Origin: Tubiluchus corallicola
Lineage: Eukaryota; Priapulida; Priapulimorpha; Priapulimorphida; Tubiluchidae
Length of the DNA stretch: 64,000 nucleotides
Direction: 5' to 3'
Assembly: GCA_030141605.1 (NCBI GenBank)
Contig: JAQGDQ010000041.1
Coordinates: 248,001 to 312,000 of the forward strand
Part shown: positions 26,701 through 40,600 of the stretch, piece by piece
Layout of the letters: each line of letters starts with the position of its first letter
Position numbering within the stretch: position 1 is the first letter of the stretch
Notes under the pieces: model-generated
Seen by the model: the letters and a program-made list of their open reading frames with translations, nothing else
What the model was told of the DNA's origin: nothing
Database searches by the model: none
Program-made: the position numbers and the translations under genes

Positions 26701-29700
26701 TGCACGTTTTACGTCTGCAAATTTTTTCATTGGGAGTGTACTCATTCCATAGCATACCAAACTATGCCATAAATGTGGTAAAATTCCATTTTGGAACAAA
26801 AAATAATTTTATTTTACTCTGTTAGTTAAAGAGCAAATAGGCAATACAGCAAGCGACAACATAGTCTTTGGGTCGAAAACTGCAAGCATTTAGGCGAATA
26901 TCATCACATTGAAACAATGGATGAAGAAAACTGCATAATTACAATGCAACTTGCAACCTTTCTTCCTTACAAGACATACAGCTGTCATATAAAACCCCTG
27001 TGACTGTATTTAGCATTACTCTCATCCTAGAGGAAAGGTCAATTTCTACTCATTTATTATGAAAATGTACTTCCATGTGGATGGGACAAAAACGACAAAT
27101 GCGAAAAACAATGATATGCAAATGCACGCTATCACTTCAATTTTTTCTGTGTAAGTCATACAGAAAAACTCGTGTCTGTGCTGACACAGTGGGAATGCAG
27201 CCTAAATCATGTTTCAAAGAAGATTCATGGAATCTACAAACCTGAGAAAAAGCTGGGCAAGTCAGGAAGTGGAACAGATGATAAGTCTGGTTTTTTCGGT
27301 ATACCATCATCAGAATCCATATCCGTGGTAGATAAATCAGATAGGTCCTGGTTTCCTTTTTCATCAATGGCAGCTTTCTGTTCCTCGTCTTTAATTCTTA
27401 AAAACAGAAAAGATGCAAATGGTACATTAGACACTCCAATAGTAAAACAATAATTATCTAATGGATTCCATAATGTTAAACTACCCAGGCTGGATATCCG
27501 ACAACTTGTGCAGCCATGAACTGTCCAATAAGTGTTAAATTCAAGCATACATCCAGAAAGAAAGTTAAAGAGAAACGAAGTCTAAACCAACCAGGCAGGA
27601 TAATACAGTACATACAGCCATACTTTAAAGTGAAATGTTCTTCTTCGAAAGCGAATTGGGAATGACAACTCAATCTGTTTTCAGACATGCTGATAACTTG
27701 ACATATCTCTTTATTCTTTAACATTTCAGCATTGTCTGAAATACACATCATCAAACAAGCCTGACAAGGTACAGCAATATGTAAAGAGTTTTATTTTCCA
27801 CCATTACTATCTATTTAACAGTTAAAAACAAAATTACTCGATTATTTTTGAAAAATGCATTTAGCCTGGTTGAAACATTTTGAACTAAAATGTGTAATGC
27901 ATTAAGCAGAGTAATTTAGCAAACAATCTGTTTCTAAAACTTGCACAAATTTACTCACTTACTAACAGTCACTATGATGTCTTGTAAAAATATACAAAAT
28001 TAAGCCAAAATAAATTAACATTGTCTCATCTAGGTGAACAGTCCTAAAGTGAACTTATACAACTGTCACTTTGTCTCATGCCACGAATAACCTGTCTCAA
28101 TACAGCTTTCACTACTTGGGATTTGGAGTGGATGCGAGCTATGAGACAGCTTTCAAAAAGCAGATAAACACAAAATCATTAAAAGATTTGCTAACACAAA
28201 GACCCAAAATGCCAAACTGTCACCATCCTCAATTTCAAAGTGAACTGTAAAATTGGCTTTCGTCACCAGAAAAATTAAGTACCCCCAATAGGAAATCGAG
28301 TATGTAACTAGGTAATAAACATACCAGTAAAGTGTACATCATTTTAACAGCCAACAATAAACAATTTCTAAAGCTGAATTTTAGATTTTCATTACCTTCT
28401 CAGTTTTCTGAAATGAGATTTTCCATTTCATAAATTGCATTACTTAGTTTTATCATTAATTGTAATTTGCAAATTCTCTGCAATAACCTCGCTATTGATT
28501 GAACACGTGTCACTAGGGTATTCAGACAAGAATTATTTGTTCTTGTTCTATTTTGCAAACCCTAATCTGCTTTGAGCAACACAATAACTCAGTCAAGCCT
28601 GGCAATTCAACAAAAAAATGCCCAGTCCCAGCAGTCCCCCGTGAAAAAATAAAAGTTTTGCCAACGTGGTAAAATGGAAGTATAATAAAAGGGCATACTG
28701 ATCAATTTAACATGATACAAACCTATTAATTTCGTCCTCTGTGTCTTCGCCAGATGAAGAGAGTCTGCCTGTATTGTCATCATCATCGCCAAACGTTTGT
28801 GCTATTCCTGCTTTAAAACAAATGATCAATTAGCAGTTCTCAGTATGTGAACACTTAATTATCGGAGAAAGATAATATGCGCAATAATTACACTCTCCAG
28901 ATCACAATAAAAACTTACATTTATTTATTTAACCACTAGTAACCATTTTACTTAAATAAAGCTAAAAGGTTGGATTTGAAACAGCAATAATGCTGCAACT
29001 GGCACTGGGGTATTCTAAGTCCAAGATCCTAGCATCATTAACTGAAATTCTTGAAATTAAAAATCATAATGTTGCACTTAATTTAATGTCGTTTAACACT
29101 ACTTACTTCCTTTTTAATTACAATTTTATTTTACTGATTATGCAGGTACACATTTAATCTAAAATAATGTTAATCCACAAAATTTTCCAGAAAACAGTTT
29201 TTCAAAAGCTTCTTATTTTTTACAGTTAAGCAATACGGCAAACAGGACACAGCTCTCAATGACAAAACCTATTTAATATAGAAGGTGGCAGGAGGCTTCC
29301 AAGCTCATTACGAAGACTAATCCTCTAAGACAAAATAATAAACTGACAGAGGACTTTTAGCCATGATCACCCCTATCCTCATTTAGCAATAAATTCAACA
29401 GTAGACAGTAACCCTAGATTAAACACTTCTAAAAAAGTTTTCGTTGCTGTTCATTATTTATCCAGTAATTTACTGGCTAACCAACTCCAGTGTTGCTTAA
29501 CGTGTGCAGCCAAGCATTACATCATGACTATTTTGCTATTTCCCTTGCCACACAAAATGCACATCTCTTTACAAGTATAAAGAAGAATTTTCAGGTGTTA
29601 CAAATTAAGTGGCTTTTAGTGTTTGCAAAGGAAAACAACTAGTTGAAGCAACAGTTTTTTTCCAAATGACAAATTCTACGTAAAACGCTAACAATATAGT

Positions 29701-31574
29701 GTTTTTTCCCTGGTCATAACCTCGACAACTTGTGCAACACCAATCACCAATATATATCTTCGAAAGATCTTTTCGCTGAGGCAGATTTTCAATTAAAGAA
29801 GCATTTTTGCAGAGGCTGCGATTTGGCTCCCAAGTATTTATGCACTTTTCTTCTTGTTTTATAACTTTATTCTACTATTTTGCTTCGAATATTTGATACT
29901 CGTTAAAAATGACAACAACAACAACATGAACAAAGAAGCAGCGGCAAATAATAAAGATCGTGACAAAACCACGAAAAACACAATCAACAACGACACCACT
30001 GAGACTGCTGTCACAGAGAAAAGTTGTAATGACAAGGTAAGAATAAAGTATGTGTTACATACCAGAAGTCTTGTCAGGTGATCTTGCATCTTTTGGTGAT
30101 TTTTTTGGAGATTTCGCATTTTTTGTTGACTTTTTTGGTGACTTTGCATCTTTCTTGGAAGCAACAATATCCTCATCCGCATCACTTTCATCGGCCGGTC
30201 TCCACTCATCTTCACTCTCTTCATTTTCTTCAGACTCTTCATCAGAATCATCAATTACCCTAACAACAACAGCTAAGGAGCTCTAGAAGTGAATTCATGT
30301 TTACTAATACCGATAAAATGACCAAACAGGTTTTTTACTGGTAAAACTTATTTCAAATCTCATTTCAAGCTAGAACAGTAAAGCCTCCTTTGTTTTGCCT
30401 TCAATTAATATTTTCATTAATTAACAACAAAACATCCCGCAATTAAACATATGCCAAGTTAAAACCTAGACTAAACATATAGAAGAACTGTAACTATGTT
30501 TGGATTAAGTTTAATACAAAACAGAGAACTGAATTCATCATTGGCAAACACTTTTGCAATGTACAGAAGCCAAAGTGTTCAAAATTGCCAAACTACCATG
30601 TGAATAAAAGATTAAGGTACCTATTCTTGATTCTTCTGAATTTCTTTTTCTTTTCCCTTTCTCGTCTGCGTTCCTCTTCTTCCTCTGAGTCCTCGCTGTC
30701 ACTTTTCAGTTCATATCTACAAAATGTGACAAAAGTTAAAAAAATCTGCTTAATCAAAATCTGTGTTCATCCCAAAATGGTGCCTGAAAGCCAGTTAATT
30801 AAAATTTTGTAGCCCAGGAAGTATGTCAAGCTTAGAATAAAGTAGAATTTCCTTTGCTAAGCTGTGTAGTTCATTAAATGATTTAACATAAACTACAAAC
30901 ATAAACATAAACATCACAAACAACGAAAAAATTTCTAAATGCGCTTACTTTTTCCATGACAAAGGCTGTCGTTTGCCGTAGCAGTCCGTAACCCATTCCT
31001 GCGTGACTATTTTGCCAGCTTCCTGTTTAACTTGTACATATTTTGGAGTATTTATGAAAGCACAACTAAAAAAATTAAATAAAGAAATAATTTTTTAGAC
31101 AGGACAAGCCTAGTAAAAGTTTTGGTCAAAAACATTTATATTTTAAATTTTGCCTTACACAAAAAGCATGTTTATTCCAGCTGTTGTGAATCGAAAAGTT
31201 TTAGCAAAATCATACTTACAAGAGAATAGTTTTGGTTACCATTGTCAAAAAATTGTATTAGGCCCATTTCACAGTGAGGACACAAGAAAAAATGAAGCAC
31301 GGAACTGCTGTTACAAAATCAGAAAATTTTCTGAAAATTTCCAATTTTTCACGAAATCCCATCCAGCAAGAAAGTTCATTTCTCAGTGATACTATACAGC
31401 TTTTTTTCTCGTGTCCAGTTAATTGTAGCTATTCTGCGAGTTTTATACTGTATAACCATATCTGAATTAAGTTATACTTGCCGTATTGCCATGTACAAAG
31501 TACAATTAATAATGTTAATGTAATGTCAGGCCTGTTTGTTTTTATAATAAAATTCTACTAATTACTTCAAAATC

Positions 31575-31631
<57 letters not shown>

Positions 31632-34600
31632 AACATATGCGTGAATGTTGCATTAATAAAACGTAAAGTCGCCAGTCTGGTAAAAGAGAAATTAAATCTT
31701 AGAATTTTATGCTGAAATGTGTTAATTGTTGTTTCATTAAATAAGAAATAAGTAACTGAATAGTTAAATTTAAAACTTAATTCAGCGAGGATTCTTCATG
31801 AAAATTGAACATGGCTTGCGGCAAAATTCCTCATGAGGAGGATGCATAGAAGTCTTCTAGCTGGTGGCAGAATACCTCATGAAACACTGCACGAGAAAAT
31901 TTGCCACACTATCTCACCGTGAAATGCGTCATAGAAAACAATGTGTTTCATTTTCATGAGGAATGCCGCAAGGAGTTTCTCCTCGAGGCATTTTGCTGCA
32001 AGTCCTCTCTGTGAAATGGACCTTAGAAATCTAAAAATGATAAACAATGTATGTTAGTAATCACCAGTGCCAAAAGTTTCAACAAATCTTGCAACTATTC
32101 AGTCAGTCTATTCAGATGAAAAGTCTCATCACACTGAGACATTTTCAATTTGAAATGTATCCCATGTCCGAGATATTAGATTATTCTTAGCAAAGTTTGA
32201 ATAACTGAGCAACCCAGTTGAACCAAAGTAGAATCATTCTCAGTGTCAAGAGATAGTTTACACATAATCAGTTTTACACAGCATGTCTGTACATACATGA
32301 TACTAATACTTGTCATTAGCCACATTCACTTTATTTCTTGTAAATGATTTTATAAATTCAAACCACACTAATACATAGTGCATAATTACATACACCAAAT
32401 GAGTACATTCTTTTGTCCAATCTGGTCGATATTTTGCACCCATTTCCAGTGCTTTTTCTCGAAGTTGTCCACGGAGCGGATTCTGAAAACCGCTGAGAGA
32501 GAAGAATACTCCTTTCATGATTGAGTTGAAATCTACTGGAGTCTGAGAACTTGAATTGCCCAACGTATGGACAGCTATGACAAACAGAAAAAAAACATTA
32601 AATATTTTGTTCCAATAATTTTAGTAGTAAGCACAGGATTATTGTTAGATGACACATGCTGTTACCATATCCTTTTGAAATGAAGACGATCTGAATTCAA
32701 ATCGGATTGGGAAAAAGTTTAAAGCTTTCTCACTTATTTTGCCCACATGTAGAATTTGAAGATTTCACTTGCATTATTATAACCTGTTTAAGCATGAATT
32801 GCATTTTACATTGACAGACAGCTAGCATTTTGTACAATAAATTTATGAACCACAGAATCTGAAGCTCCTCTGTGACCTGAATAGAATGCAAATCAAATTT
32901 AAAATTTTTATTTGTCTCTCTCAATAGGTTGCAAAGTGTATGAAATTAAAATCAGTAAATTACATTGACAAGATATAGATGGGGCGGTGAAGGACCAGGG
33001 GTCATTGAGCAGCCACCCCTATATAAATATGTTATTTTAGATATCATGGCTTTTTTTAATTTAATGATACCAATAGGTTATGTCAATTATTTGTGCTACT
33101 ATATGCTGTGAATTTAATATTGTCTAAGGAGACAATTAAATTTGTGCAAATAAGATTAATTAATTCACAGATATTTTGAAGTTTATGGTGAGCAAAATAC
33201 AGCAACATAATATAATTATTAGAAATACAGTTGCGTAAAATGCAGTAAATGTTTGGGTTCAAGTCCCACAGAACGATAACAGTTTTTTGGGGATTCTAAT
33301 TTAGTTTAGTTACATGCAGTCATAAACTTAACAGATTGGTAGCCAAATATGCAAAAAGAATTTAGCACAAAGTTGGAACTCCGTGAAATGACAAATCCAT
33401 AAATGAACATCCTACGTAGTGTTTGTTTACTATTCTCGTAGGCTGACGGTAAGTATTTAAGCCGCTTCTAAGCAAAGATTATAAGCACAGTGTATAATGG
33501 ATCATGCCAGTAGCAATGAAAAATTGCAGGAAAGAAGTTGAAACTATCCGTTTAAGAGTTCCATGGTAGACGTAGGTCGTATAACAGAGTCAACACAGAT
33601 TGTAGCCCAATTCAACGTCTATACAAGGAGCTATAAAACTCCCCCAAGACATGTACAAACGGCCATAATAACAGTTTTTGCAGATACTGTTTATTCAGAA
33701 TTGTAGGGTGAGTGGGTCTAGAAAATTGCATACTGCAGGCAGACAAGAGCCTAAACATGTTTATTACACCTTTTTTGAGCTGAATGCTCTTTTTAATACT
33801 ACATAGCACCACATCTATTGCAGTCCACCCATTTTTCATATCTTAGTTTTATGTTTTATGAAAAGCGGCCAAAAACTGCCATTTTTGGAGTTTTTCCGTC
33901 CGCCATTACTCCCAAACATTCAGAATGGGTAAACTGGCTTCCTATGTCCACACTCTTTAAAGGTGACTCTAGCATCATTTAAGCATCATTTAAGCAACAT
34001 TTTATTATAGTCATGCAGTCGTTTGGTTGCTAATTAAGCTAACGTATAACTTACTTTACATTTTCAATAAGTTCAATAATGTGTTTTTGGTGAGCCAGAG
34101 GTGCACATTTAGATAGTGATACAGTGACGTCTTACGACTTGGTGCAAACATTTTAAAATTACTAAGAATTTTCTTTTCCAATTACATACGTCTTTCAAAC
34201 ATTAAGCATAATCCTAAGCAATAGAACCTTGTATATAAAATTCATTTGATACAGTTTAAAATTCCATTTTCTTCCTTTTTAGTAGTACACATTTTTTAAC
34301 ATTTTTTTCCAAACCTGTCCAAACAGCTACAAAACCTTTACGCTTTACACATTCCCAAAGAGGCTAATCACAAGCACATGCACAGGATGGGGCAGATGTG
34401 GAACTATGCTGATGATACATCTATCTCTGTTTCAGGCAAAACTGGTCTTGAACTCGAAACTAAACTCCAAATTTGAGCCAACAGCATAGCACAGTGGTCT
34501 CGTGACAATGACATGGTAATAAATAAAGAGAAAACAAAAACAGCGGTACTAAGTGCCCATCAGAGACTAGCCTGTCTTACTGATGATTTAAATATTATCA

Positions 34601-37600
34601 TTGAGGGATACTCAATTAGTAACAGCCAGCAAGAAAAAGTGTTAGAGTTAATTATAGGAATAATTATACACAACACTTTATCCTGGGAAGCTCAAGTTTC
34701 TGAAATACAAAGAACGGCTTTGGCAAGTTTAACGACCCTTCGAAGACTAAGACAATATCTTCCCTGGAGAACAAAATACTATATTGATAACAGTCATGTT
34801 CAGCCACACCTTGAGTATTGCTGCAGTATCTGAGGCAATTTTGACCAACAAACATTACTGAGAGCCTTCAGGATCCAAAAATGAGGCACGCGGCTCATAT
34901 TCAACTGAAGCACAGAAACGCCCACCAGCGATTTGCTTGCCACACTTAACTGGCTTCCTTTAGCTGACAGAATTAAATATGACAAAGGTTTGATGACGTA
35001 TAAAATTTTGAATGATCATGCACCCGATTACCTGAGACAAACATTTACATGTTTCAGACATGCACAGCAAGGTCACATGAGCAGTTGAGTGCCAAATTCT
35101 ACTTACCAAAACCAAAAATAGAAATTTACAAATGCACTTTATTTTCTAGAGCTCAGCTGTTGGAACTCTTTACCACTAGAAGTGGCTGATACCAATAGCA
35201 TCAATGCTTTTAAGTCATGATTTAAAAATGCTTGTTAGAAACACTGTAGCCTGTAAGCTAATATAAACATGTTTTCTTTTTGTCTCTTACAGCAGATGTT
35301 TTACTAAAGTGTACTGATTGTGTATATCTTTGTTTATATTGTGTATAAAGTGCATATTTTGTTTTTGTACAATTTCTAAGTCAGATTATATGTCTCAGTA
35401 TTTTTAGTGCTTGCAGTTGTCAATATTTCCATAATGCTTTTTGTCTTGTTTTATTTTGGGGACCACTTCAGAAATAACTAATAGTTTTGTAATTGTTGGT
35501 TAAAGTGTTATCCATGTTAAATAAAGAATTAATAATAATCCTCAAGCAATTATCCACAGTATATTAGAATTGTTATGCATTTCTTTCACAATTCTTCGCA
35601 GACTTTTGTCAGTTGAGAAACTGCTGTTTCTAAATTTAAGGCAAAAGGATTAGTCTCTTGTGAAGAACTAATACAGTAATTTATCAAATCCACTGAATCT
35701 ACAAAAACGAGATAACAAAATGCTCTCTTTTGAGCGAGTGTGTTGGACCACAAAAATCAGCTGAATTACAGTTTATAGCTATTGGTCTGATTCATCTAAC
35801 TAACTGACCAAGTAAACTGCTTAGCAAAGAAACATCCAAAATGACTCGTGCTGCACATACATTTCTGCTTTTTTGTCGGCGGAGGTGTTGCTTCCCTCAC
35901 TGTTGCTTTTCTCTTTGCTTCCTTAGATTTTACTTGATCCTCCTTGGTATTTGGTGCCGTTTTCTTAGCTGATTCTCTGACAAGTTCATGTTTTGATTCT
36001 GCAGTAGGTTTTGCAGTTAATGGTGTCTACAAAAAATAAACAGTTTTATTCGTTTAAACATATTTCATTCGTTTTGATATTTTTACAGTGCAACACAGAA
36101 GTTTTTAATTTTCACCTTAAAACAGCAGTAACAGTTGAAGTGGGCTAATCTAATATTTAATGCAATCTGTTAAATTATGTTTTACAGTAACATAAAGTAA
36201 TGTTAAATTACAAGTAAAAACAGACAAATCTCAGCAATGTTAAGGAAAGATACAAATTAAAATATAATAGAGTTACCTCGGTAATACACTTGCAACAGGC
36301 AACATGCTTTTGCAAGGAAATCTAAGCATATTAGCTAACATTTCAAAGTAAAACTCTCCATCTTCAGGGAGAAGCTGTCAAAACAATCCAAATAACAATA
36401 ACACCTAATAAGGCATTTTTGCCGTTTTTATGGTACCCCGAAAATGGAGTGAGTTTTACTCCACAACATCGACTAATGTATTAATTTTTCTAGAGAGCTT
36501 ACCTGCTTTGCAGCTCCTGCAACCACGGGTGTTGGCTGCTTCATAACTGAAGTGTCTCGAGAAGCTGCTCTAACAGCTGCAGCTCCTGAAAAAGAAATAC
36601 TACCAGTTGTAAAATATGAGACATGTATTGTTTAAAACATATAAATAAATGTTGTATAAATGAAGTCTTATAACTTATATCTCAACTTGTAATGAAGTGT
36701 AACAAATGATCTAATTTAGCTTACTGTCTAAGCAAAGCCAACTGCATCTCGACAGAATTTATAAACTAGATGTTTTCCTAAATACAGAATACGTATAATT
36801 CTACACATCGAGAACATTCAGTCATACTGACAGCTTTAGAATTAAATTGAATAAGTATAACAGAAGGTATCTTCTAAAGGGTAAGCATAATTATTAACAA
36901 TATTATCACTTATGTTGTAATTCAGTGCTTACATTTACAGAAGAAACAATTATTACTAGGATGCAATGCCGTTGATTCAAATGTACTTAATTGCATATTT
37001 AATTCACTCAATAGATTTCACTTCATTGTTCTAGGAACTAATGGCCTTGCCACAGTTTCAAAGGTGACAGCATTTCAATTATGGTTTTTAAACTTGCTCA
37101 AATTAACTCTGATATCCATAGAATTTTATTATTCCCATAAACATTTATTTCTTTAATGGGCTGATAAATGACTGAAACAAGTAGCATTTTTCATGACATC
37201 AGTATAAGTTGCCAGTAAAAACTTATGCAATCCTCTAATAGGACTTGACTTTTCTACCTTTGACTTCCTCTTCTTTATGCGCATGTCTGGTTGCAAACAA
37301 AGATCCTACTTTCAGCGTTGACTCATCTGATTCTGGTTTCAACGTGAATGAACCTATTCGCTCAACTTTCTGCAAATGCAATTATTTATTTATGATCAAA
37401 TATACGATAGTATTATATGATATTGCTGTTATTTGACATCTAGCATAAATTTATCTAATAGGTTAACTTAAAAAACCTTAATGTCTGCAATGCAGATATA
37501 TTGGCAAAGCTCAGGTTTAGACGAGTTTATAACAAGTTAGCAGGCAATAAATTTTGAAGTCAAATAATTAACAAAAGATGCAACAACTATCGTTTTAGTA

Positions 37601-40600
37601 ACTACGGTCAATTTACCAAAAACATCCAATGAAACTAAAATACTGGAAAACTGATCATCAATCTTGTTCATCAAAAAATACCACGAAACCTTATTACATT
37701 TTACTTAGCTGGTAGTCACTAGTCAGGTACAGCTTAAAACTCATGCTTCATTTCACTAAAAGTAAAAATTAAACTTTCTTAATTTAACAACTAAATACTC
37801 TTTTTACAATGGGTATAAAAATACACAAAGTATGTAAAAGATTCTACTAACAAATAATTAAAATTAGTGATCCACTGGATCCAAATTACGGTACGAGATA
37901 CGGCCAGATTTGGATTCAATAAATGATTAAAAAAATAAAGATTCAGTAAATGATACCCGATAGCTTCGTCGGGTTTTCAACTATAGCATGGGTTAATAAA
38001 ATTATACGAAGCCAATAATTGGTAGTAGATACCTGGATTCGGTTGTAACGGTCCGGGTATCATTTACCGAATCCAGATACTACTTTCAATCCATATTTTG
38101 TACTGTTGTACAGATTTGGTCGTTATGATCCGGATGTGTTCCAAATCCTGTAAAAGTGGATTTGGTACGCCACTAATTAAAGTACTGACAGTGTTTAAAC
38201 TAAACTGTACGGTACAAATCTGAAAACATAAAAATATTAAACATACCTGTTCTGTTGTTTTTTCTGTTGCAGAAGTAGACTGTCCTACATCTCCGGCAGA
38301 GTTGAATCGTATAAATGACAACCCATACTGAATGTGCTAAACACAATAATGAATGAAATAAAAGTTGCATCTTAATTCATAATAGTCCAAAATAATATCC
38401 ACGGAATTCATCAGAATAATGTAAAATTCCCTTAGAATTCAAACAATTACCTATTGTATAAAACCTATTGTAGCTATTGTAGGAGAAAATATTAGAACTA
38501 CAATAAAAATTCTCGAAAATTAAGCTTACTTTGTTAAATGGTTGGGTACAGACAACTTTAACACGATCCCATTTTTCATCTATCACAACTTTTGATAGGT
38601 CAGCTAGTCCAAACATTCGTACTCGGTTCAAACTGATTCCTTCTCGACTTTCTTTTGGACTCATAAAGGATGAAGCAACAAGAATAACCTAAATGCACCA
38701 AAACCAGTAAACAAATAGCTTGATATAAAAACCCAATACTAATCCAAAAAAGAAAAATCTGCATGGCATCAACGACGATGAATAGTTTCAGTCAATGCAT
38801 ATTGATTATTGCGTAATACATAGCTGCCAAGAATATTCTAACTTTTAGACTCTGCTGTTAAAGAAGATGACATAAACTACTTTTATTGACCAACCAGTGC
38901 AGCCGCTAACAGAAAACATTAGCACATATATGTAATATCTTACAATTTTTGGTTAAACTTATCGATTAAACTGGCCAAAGAAAGGTCATTAAGCTATCAC
39001 AGTCGGCATATAAAAATTTACAATGCACTTGCTAGTCTCATTTTTTCCTCGACTAATTGCAATACCGCATGTAATTCATTGTAAACAGTGCCCAGAGACT
39101 CCGTAAACCACAGATAATGCTGCTTCAGTTGTAACACTAATCTACCATGGCGCTTGAATTTATAATTCTGACACCTGTATAAAAGACAAACCTGATAATT
39201 CTGCTCAGTGTCTGTTGAGCGTCCAACAAAAACTTCAATAAATGCCGAGCCTTCGTTACCAATGTCGATGGAATGAATTGCACTTGCTTTCTCAAACTGT
39301 AACAAAGCAATATTAATGTGTAAGTTTAAGTATCAACAAAATGCTCATTTCACCTACAGAAGTTTTCAGGTATGCTTACACACAAGCAGTTTCTAAAGGA
39401 ATAAAAATGCTTTATAGCTAGCTTTGTAAGGTTGAATTTTTTTGCTACCGCACTAGGCATTAGGTTAATGATGATTATATATAAACCGATTACTTTATTA
39501 ATTTACTGTGCATACCATATGATTCTAGTGATAAAGAAAGCTCAAGTTTGGAAGTCATAAAAGTTAGGAAAACGAAAATTTTATCTAACATTGAAGTCAT
39601 AAGCCAAGTGGTACTACCATTCTTTCTTTTAAGGACCCTTTAATAAATATATTGTCTTTAAAATCTTTTACCTGCAGAACAATACACATTTGTTTTTCTC
39701 CTGGTACGGCACATTTCCATTTCTTATAAGAATCACCTTTTAATAAATTATCTGCACAATGAACCTGAAAGAAACACAGATGCTTGGAAATATACACATG
39801 TAAATATTAAATACATAAAACACTCAGTAGTAAATACGTAATATTAGAGTACATTTTTATTTAAATAGGCAAGACCCAGTGATTTCTCTAACTACCAGTG
39901 GCATAGCAATAGCAGGTATTTCAATTTAAGCAAACCAGGGTCCACATGTCCCCAGATCTATTTATACAATAAATGTTTTCGCGCAACTTAAATTAGTAGC
40001 ACTGTTACAAAATTCATAAACACTGTCATAAAGCAAAGTAAATTTTACTTTGTTTTAATTTTTGACACATATGATCAATTGTCAAAAGGAACTTGAAATG
40101 CCTATTAACTTAGCCATCAATAATAAGAGATTGTTCTGTTTTTGCAAATGTGTGGTTGCGATTCGCAATTTTATATATTTTGTTGCTATTGTGTGAGATT
40201 CAGTTGTAGGAGCTATGTCAAATGTCTACTTGTTGTTGGTCTTTTTTAAATATGTCAAATGTACTACATGTATTGTAAGCTATATAATATGGGTTATTTG
40301 CTGTACACGACCATATGTTATAACATCCAGATGCAGAGTTTGTTGCAGAACTTAGAAAGCAAAGTTTAATCTGCTGTAAGGTTTCACCAGTTCACACTGT
40401 CTACATTTCTTGCCAATTTTTGTTGCAGTGACAAGTGCAATGCAAATAATCTTCTGCTTTAGCTTTAGTTCAAGCAAAGTTCTTCATAATATGATAGCTA
40501 AAAACTATTTTCAAAAATCTTAAACGTGAAAAATGTACGACTAGGAAGGAACTTCAAAAAGTGATGTACTGCTCTTTTAGGGAATTTTAGTATCTAAAAT

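Larger units (their letters stand above)
32575..35860. other. XRCC1 intron 8 (3.3 kb)
   Basis: This intron separates the nuclear-localisation exon from the first BRCT1 exon. It holds repeat copy B (34024-34240) and a reverse-transcriptase relic (34370-35535). The rest is AT-rich with no exon that continues the frame. Confidence 0.7.

Noticed and set aside
30050-30286. Plus-strand serine-rich frames opposite XRCC1 exon 12
   Set aside because: They are antisense shadows of the acidic, serine-rich XRCC1 exon, which has matching splice sites and phase on the minus strand.
33240-33300. GGGTTCAAGTCCC, a tRNA T-arm/B-box-like word
   Set aside because: No acceptor stem, D arm or anticodon arm can be built around it, and no SINE body is apparent. 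It is likely chance or a very decayed remnant.
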